Assembly: GCA_904063045.1 (NCBI GenBank)
Contig: CAJFCJ010000009.1
Location: forward strand, 2,294,968-2,358,967
Length of the DNA stretch: 64,000 nucleotides
Source of the DNA: Dimorphilus gyrociliatus
Taxonomy: Eukaryota > Annelida > Polychaeta > Dinophilidae
Direction of reading: 5' to 3'
The position numbers were made by a program, and so were the translations under genes. Positions 58,185 to 64,000 of the stretch are shown one piece after another; within the stretch, counting starts at the first letter, position 1; each line of letters opens with the position of its first letter. The notes beneath the pieces were generated by a model. That model was not told the DNA's origin, made no database searches, and saw only the letters and a program-made list of their open reading frames with translations.

Positions 58185-61100
58185 ATGTTTTCTTCGAAAA
58201 AGTTCCCATCTGTTGGGTCTCTTTTCGGAATGAAGAAGAAAAAAGATGAAAAGAAGAATGCAAAGTATGATCATTATAACGTTGCTTGCTAAATGCTTTT
58301 TTTTAATGATTAGTTGTAATTTTTGCAATATTCATCAAATATCACTCATCTCTATTAGGTACGAATGTATGGATGGAGATTACACAATTAAATATGACAT
58401 AAGAAGATTTCCACCAGTTCACTCGGACGCTATTTCAACGGTATCTTCCATTCAAAACGGATTATGTTTGTCAGGTTCTAAAGATAAAAGCGTCATCTTA
58501 TTCGATTTTCATATCGGAAGCACTGTAGAAAAGTGGAAACACGATAAAGAAGTAACAAAGGTTTATATTCTTATTTATCTTGTTTGCTAATATTGATCGT
58601 TTGTAAAGTGATGTGTGAATAGAGGTTTGAATAATTGAACAGCAGTAAATGGGTAAAAATCAATATTACTCTATTAGTAGCCCTTTAAGGATTATTCCCT
58701 AAGAGATGAGAAACAGTAAACTAATTTCAAGTACTTTTCTTTATGTAAATTTATTCCCCTAACGCTTGGCCTATCTAACTATGAATACCGAATGTTCACG
58801 GTCAGGTCAGTTAAGCGTCGACATATAATTGTAATTAATTGTAATTTACCAGTCAATTATAAGAAAACTCCATATTTAAGAAGAAAATTCCAATTTTATG
58901 CAAAAGCATGACCGAAAAGTCGATTTTAATTTCTTTAATTAAAATAAAAGAAAATCCCACTGACTAATGATTTCACATCAAACATTGTCATCTGATGAAG
59001 TTTATTCAACTGTTTAATGTAAACATTTTCGTTTTCTTTTCCGTTTTGCTATTATTATTATCTTTATTGATATCTTGTGTTACGTCGTATCATTTATTAT
59101 CATAAAAATACGTATAATTCAATATATAAGTGTATCACTCTCCTAAGAGTCTTCATATTTATTCTAAGGAGATGAGATTTTTTTCCGCTTAAAAACGGAT
59201 GATTACGGGTTTGGAGAGGGGAATTTTTCCCTCTTTTACATTTGGGAAATAATTATTTTTGACTTGATTTATTATAACCCACGGCAAGATTTTATACGAT
59301 TTTAAGTATTTTGCAAAAGTACTTACAACGTTGAAAGGTAAAAGCGGTTTTGCTGGATTGAAAGGACGGACGTTTTGTATAAACAGAATTATCTGAAATA
59401 AATCGTGTGAGAGCGTCGTTTACGTTGTTATATTTATTGCAGACAACCTACGATCCAAAGTCTGATACATTCTATTCTTGTTCACGTGATACTACTATTA
59501 AGCAATGGTCACGTAATAATAAAAACCCTGTTAATACCTACAATGGGCATTTTATGGTGGTCACTGGCATTGCTGTTAATTCAGGTTCGTAATCAAGTAT
59601 AATCTACACTCTGGTGCAATGTTTTTTTTATAATAATAAAGGGTTATTCCAATATCATCAATGCGTCCAAATGTTCAGTTAAAGTTACAGTATACAACTA
59701 CATTATCATAATAATGTATATTTATATAACTAATAAATATACAGGACAGCTAATATTATTATATATCTGTATATACAGTATATTATATATTTATATAAAT
59801 TAGCTCATTTTCATTTAATATCAAATAGAGAAAATATATTCATCATTTTGATAAATATCTTGTGTAATTCAGCAATTCTATTTAATTAAATTTAATTCCT
59901 GTGAATTAGACAGAAATATAGACTGTTATTCATACATTACTTATTGTATACATGCAGCGAATGTCTCTTTTTGCTGTATATTTTAAATTGTATTTTTAAT
60001 ATTAAAATGGTGATGATAAAAAACAAAAAAACACAGAAGGTAATTAACATGATCTGAAAATGTATAGTAAGGCTTTTGTGTTACTGGAACACTCATTTAA
60101 ATATATATAGTACAATAGACTAACTAAGACTAGCTTTAGATCTTAAAGGGGTTTTTTAGTTTGCTATCTACAAACTTTATGTAAAGATAATGAATTTTTT
60201 TTTTTAAAAAAAAATAAAGAGAATATAGATGTAATCTTTTTCTAATGTCTTTGTTTTTGTAAATACTGAAAGTAGATGAAATGAAAGGAAAATATAGATA
60301 ATATGTTTCTAATATTACTTACTTTTATATTCTGTTTTTGTATTTTATTTCAAAACGCTTCTTGTTATTTCTTTTCAAATAGATGGTGAAAGGCTATGCA
60401 GTGGTTCAAGAGATAACAGTCTAAGAATTTGGGATACTAAAACAGCACAATGCATTAATCAGAATTGTATATCAAGAAATTTGGTAACTCATATTAAATG
60501 GGCTAAAGATTCTCATTTAGTTGCGCAGACAGGCGAAGATAAAGAATTAAGGTAGTTCAATTTGCTTTGTTTATTTGTATGCATAATAATTCGGTACATA
60601 TTAGATTTGTATGTTTTTCAACTAATCTTCTGAGGATTGTTTTAGAATATTAAAATAAAAGGGGGAAAGAGATATTTAAGAGTGTGTCCACTCAAAAGGG
60701 AAGGAAAAAAATCCCAATTTGAATTCTAAGCAATAGAAACAGAGATGACTTTTAGTATAAAAAAAAAACAAATTCACTTAACCCTATTGTATCAAATTCC
60801 ATTCTTCAGAGGAGCGTTTTTACGATATATATCTATTATTATAAATTTCAGTTACCTGTTAAAAAAAAGGATTATTCATATAGACTGTCGAGTTTTCATA
60901 GGAACAAAGGTTTTTCCTAGAAATTTAGCACTAGTCTTAATAGTGAGACCAAAACTTAATATGCGCTATCTAATCTAGCGACACTATACACCAAACCATA
61001 GATAGCACATTATAGGAACATATTAGATTTCCAATTATTTTTAATGAGCACCTATAATATAAATGACTTCAACTATGAGAAATTTTAGTTTTAATTACAA

Positions 61101-62707
61101 AGGGAATTTTTCCTATATAGAATGATGCATATTAAGCTTCCGGTTGGCACGCTTTTATAGGGTTTGATCACGTGTAATCTCTCTAATGTTAAACGAAGTT
61201 GTTCTACTTGAAAAAATTCGTAATATATTCAATAAGGATTACTAGTGAGATTCATCTATTTACGTTCTAAACCTGTTAACATTGTACATCACCAGGGAAT
61301 ACTTAAAAGAAAGTTGTCTTCACAGACGAATACGTGTTATTTTAATCCTAACAACGTGCATTGTTTATCCAGAATCTGGGACGCAAGAACTCTTAGCGTT
61401 ACCGTAACCTTTCCTAAGAAGCAGCATATACAAATGTGGTGTGATTGGTCCGAAGATCAAAACTCTTGTTTAACTTGCAGTAATGGCTTTGGTGGAAATG
61501 GATGCGAGGCTACAGTTCGTTGTTACTTTTTTCAAAATTATAGTTTAAGAAAATGACAATATGCTTTACAGTTATGGGATTTAAGAAATGCGAAGCCAGT
61601 ATCAGAATTTAAAGGTCATCAGGAGAGTTGTTGTTCTGCAATTTTTGCGCAGAGTAGCATGTGTGATAGGCCATGTATTCTGACGTCAAGTAATGACAGC
61701 ACAATTAAAGTTTGGGATTATGTCACTTCAGGTAAATATTTTACTATTCTTAACGACAAAACCAAGAAAATTGATTCTCAGTATTCACTATTAAAACCAA
61801 TCCTGTTAAAATAGGTTTTTAGGAAGCATATATCAGCTACTTCCTAAGTAAAATCATAATTATATAATAAAAAAATGACTAAAATTATTAGTTCATAAAT
61901 GATCAAAATATGAGGCTAGCAAGTGGAGAGTTTTTCGTGTTTTCTCTGAAGAAAGAGAACGAAAAAGCCTCTTTCTATCTTTATAATGTCAATATACAGT
62001 GAATTATTTATATTATAAAAGAGGAATTGTATAATCTATCCAACATGTATAAAATATTTTAAATATTCACTGCTGTTGCATGATATAGCAACATAAATAT
62101 GATGTGGTATACTTAAAAGCAACTGCGTGATATTCCCTTTACAAAATCATCTTTCTTTATCTGCAATATGCTAAATTTAAGCTATTTCGAAGTAATATAT
62201 GCTAGATTTTTTTACTATTTGTGATTTCTTTCCCCTTAGAATGCCTATCAACTATGCCTCTTCCCGCATCTGGTCCTGTAACTAGTCTTGCCTTATTTCC
62301 TGATGCAAGGTAACAATTTTATCTCGTTTTTTTTAATTCCTTTTCGTTCTTTACGAATTATTTATCGACAAATAATTTAATTGCGGCGATAATGTGTAAC
62401 TGAAACGTTAAGACAACGTCAGTATAATCACTACTATTTCCTCCTAAACCCAATGGTAATAACTATCTTTAGTCGTCTAGAAGACCTATTACTAGACATA
62501 CGAAGACAGTTGATGGGAATTTTATTCATCTATTCATGATGTTATTGGTCGTTTTTTTTTTATATATATTTTTATATTGCAGTTTATTCAGTGTATATTA
62601 ATTCTATTTTGTTATTTTGAAGTTTGTGCGCCTCTACTTTCCACTGTGGAGTTCAAGTTTTAAAACTGCAGAAGAATGCAACACTCACAAGATTTGCACA
62701 GTATTAA
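58185..62707 (+). CDS. WDR31: WD repeat-containing protein 31
   Basis: Eight exons (58185-58264, 58359-58560, 59443-59584, 60383-60551, 61373-61514, 61572-61731, 62240-62309, 62623-62707) join in phase to 349 residues (human 367). WDR31 is a propeller protein tied to cilium function and IFT regulation in nematode and vertebrate studies. After a Lys-rich start come the WD blades: HSDAISTVSSIQNGLCLSGS-KDKSV, DTFYSCSRDTTIKQWSR, GHFMVVTGIAVNS, CSGSRDNSLRIWDTKTAQC, RNLVTHIKWAKDSHLVAQTG, QHIQMWCDWSEDQNSCLTCS, NGFGGNGCEATLWDLRN (identical in large part to the human GFGGEGCEATLWDLR), SSNDSTIKVWDYVTS and LLCASF-like LCASTFHCGVQVLKL. It has several long introns (near 880, 800, 820 and 500 nt), against the short-intron pattern elsewhere. 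Confidence 0.93.
58561..59442. other. WDR31 intron 2
   Basis: About 880 bases, AT-rich, no coding signal. Confidence 0.6.
59585..60382. other. WDR31 intron 3
   Basis: About 800 bases of very AT-rich sequence with TATATA stretches; nothing else seen. Confidence 0.6.
60552..61372. other. WDR31 intron 4
   Basis: About 820 bases; an ORF at 60745-60978 lacks splice support and looks like chance. Confidence 0.6.
61732..62239. other. WDR31 intron 6
   Basis: About 510 bases, AT-rich, no coding signal. Confidence 0.6.
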
Positions 62708-63837
62708 ATATGAAAAATTGCTAATTTATTTATTTATTTACTTGTTTGTTTGTTTGTTTGTTTGTTTGTTTTCTCTTATTTTTTTGGGATGGTCTTTTTT
62801 TTTATTATATTTTATTCATTTATTTATTGGAAAAGAAAACATAGAGATAATAATTGAAAATATATAGACTATCTATAATTTAAATTAAAGTACAAAAAGA
62901 TATTAAACATTTTAGTATGTCAAATTTGCCGCTGAACAGTTTTTTCTTAATACTTTGGTTGACTAATACAATTGCTTACTTTTAAACATTCTAACCTTTA
63001 GAATTACTAATACGACAAAAACAATAAAAATCAGTCTTTTAACAATTTCAAAAGAATTTCCTATCTTATATACTTTTACTAAATTGTAATGATACTGATC
63101 TATTTTCATTTAAGTTTACATGCTCTTCAAAGTACCTTCTTCTACAATTTCCATTTGCTAATCAAAATTTTATAAATAGAAAATCTCTTTATCCTACTTT
63201 TACTTTCTTCTGTGGAAGAAAATTAAATGGTTGCAGTACTTCTTACTTTATAATTTCTTTAATAATCATTGAATTATATATATGGCTTAATTCTTCCATG
63301 ACCTTTTATCTACTATATACACTGTATACACAAGCATGTACATATTTTGTAATAGAACTATCAGAGTTCTCATTTGGCTAGTAATATTGTATTGTTTTAT
63401 AGATATTCATTTATAGCTTTTTCTACATATTCAATTAATTTAATATATTAGAAAATCAAAATTATTTTTTGAAAACAAGGCCAATGTTTTGCTTATAAGC
63501 TCTTTCTAGTTAATTTATCTGAGATACTGTGGGCGGGGCAAAATCAAACCAACTGCCACCTTCATTCATAAAATGGTATCGTCTGCTAGAAATTTTGTTT
63601 TCGTAAATTATCACTATGCTTAATAAAACAACGTAATATTAGTCTTGTGTGTCAATCAACATATCGAATATTTAATTTGAGATATAAAGGTTGTTTTCTT
63701 TTCCGAAATTTGAATATTCAAATCACTAGAATTGGGTATAGGAATTAGTTACGAAAACAAGGCTCTATTGCGGACGATATTGACTAATTTCTATGATTGA
63801 TAGTTGAAAATCACTTGTTCTTTTCTTTTGAGCAGTA
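62708..63837. other. intergenic after WDR31
   Basis: 3' flank with the tetranucleotide repeat, then about 1 kb of AT-rich DNA without open frames. It ends in a TTTGAGCAG acceptor-like sequence. Confidence 0.4.
62722..62772 (+). repeat. (TTTA)n then (TTTG)n tetranucleotide repeat
   Basis: TTTA units run into about six TTTG units in the WDR31 3' flank. Confidence 0.85.
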
Positions 63838-63838
63838 T

Positions 63839-63852
63839 GAACAACAGAAGGT
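63839..63852 (+). CDS. possible first coding exon of a further gene
   Basis: An ATG one base after a GAGCAG acceptor-like site is followed by AACAACAGAAG and a good donor (GTGAGT). This is the same layout as other starts in the window, but four codons cannot prove a gene. Confidence 0.2.
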
Positions 63853-64000
63853 GAGTAGATATAATATTTTATTCAGCAAAAGATAACTGGTATATGTTAG
63901 CACTCTTAAATTTCTTTAGGCAATTGTTAAAAGCATCTTATCTTCTTTGACTTTTTCTGATGTATAATATGTCAGATCTATCTGTTTCATATACATCTAA

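Noticed and set aside
58041-58328. 95-codon minus-strand ORF over the WDR31 start
   Set aside because: It lies over WDR31 exon 1 and 5' region and has low-complexity Lys/Leu/Ile content with no splice or homology support.

Overview
This is eukaryotic, strongly AT-rich nuclear DNA from an animal. Genes are split by GT-AG introns that are often only about 45-60 nt long, they lie close together on both strands, and most encode recognisable metazoan proteins. An innexin places it among invertebrates. An ependymin-like secreted protein, an NWD-type NACHT protein, WDR31 and a cluster of IAP-like genes fit a protostome with a compact genome. A lophotrochozoan such as a small annelid is my best guess, but that is inference, not demonstrated. 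Exon models were built by hand from splice sites and reading-frame phase and checked by homology recalled from memory; edges may be off by a few bases.

Layout. 1-3.7 kb: three tandem plus-strand genes with BIR (IAP-type zinc-binding) and RING domains, the first cut by the window edge. 3.96-9.46 kb: FANCI, the Fanconi anaemia ID-complex subunit, in 26 exons. 9.7-11.4 kb: an unrecognised minus-strand coiled-coil gene, head to head with MED6 (11.4-12.6 kb). 12.9-17.8 kb: a myotubularin phosphatase of the MTMR6/7/8 group with a C-terminal FYVE finger. 18.1-19.1 kb: an intronless PLP-dependent serine/threonine dehydratase-type gene on the minus strand. 19.7-21.2 kb: unclear coding pieces including a poly-Asp acidic tail. 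21.9-23.0 kb: a secreted ependymin-like protein. 25.4-26.6 kb: an innexin. 27.5-28.9 kb: mitochondrial ribosomal protein bL21m. 30.0-31.5 kb: a disordered protein with an ITPRID/KRAP-like motif and TQT motifs. 32.4-33.5 kb: VAMP7. 33.8-34.2 kb: FAM32A (minus). 35.1-38.5 kb: a group I p21-activated kinase with two alternative CRIB-encoding first exons. 40.2-42.4 kb: katanin p80 (KATNB1). 42.9-45.0 kb: PDE12 (minus). 45.4-47.1 kb: DBT, the branched-chain dehydrogenase E2 (minus). 47.4-48.5 kb: TFIIE-beta (minus). 49.0-49.8 kb: NDUFA8. 50.4-50.8 kb: elongin C. 50.9-56.2 kb: an NWD1-like NACHT/WD protein (minus). 56.7-57.8 kb: TFIIH p34/GTF2H3 (minus). 58.2-62.7 kb: WDR31. 63.8 kb: perhaps the first exon of another gene.

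The genes do not form one pathway; this is a normal mixed-function neighbourhood with several head-to-head pairs. The parts most worth a second look are the divergent IAP cluster with its RING-less member and unfamiliar C-terminal segment, the PAK gene with two interchangeable CRIB exons, the intronless dehydratase, the TQT-motif series in the ITPRID-like protein, and the recurrent placement of start codons a few bases after a 3' splice site, which would fit either 5'-UTR introns or spliced-leader trans-splicing. No rRNA, tRNA, CRISPR or clear transposon was seen, though I made no systematic tRNA scan.
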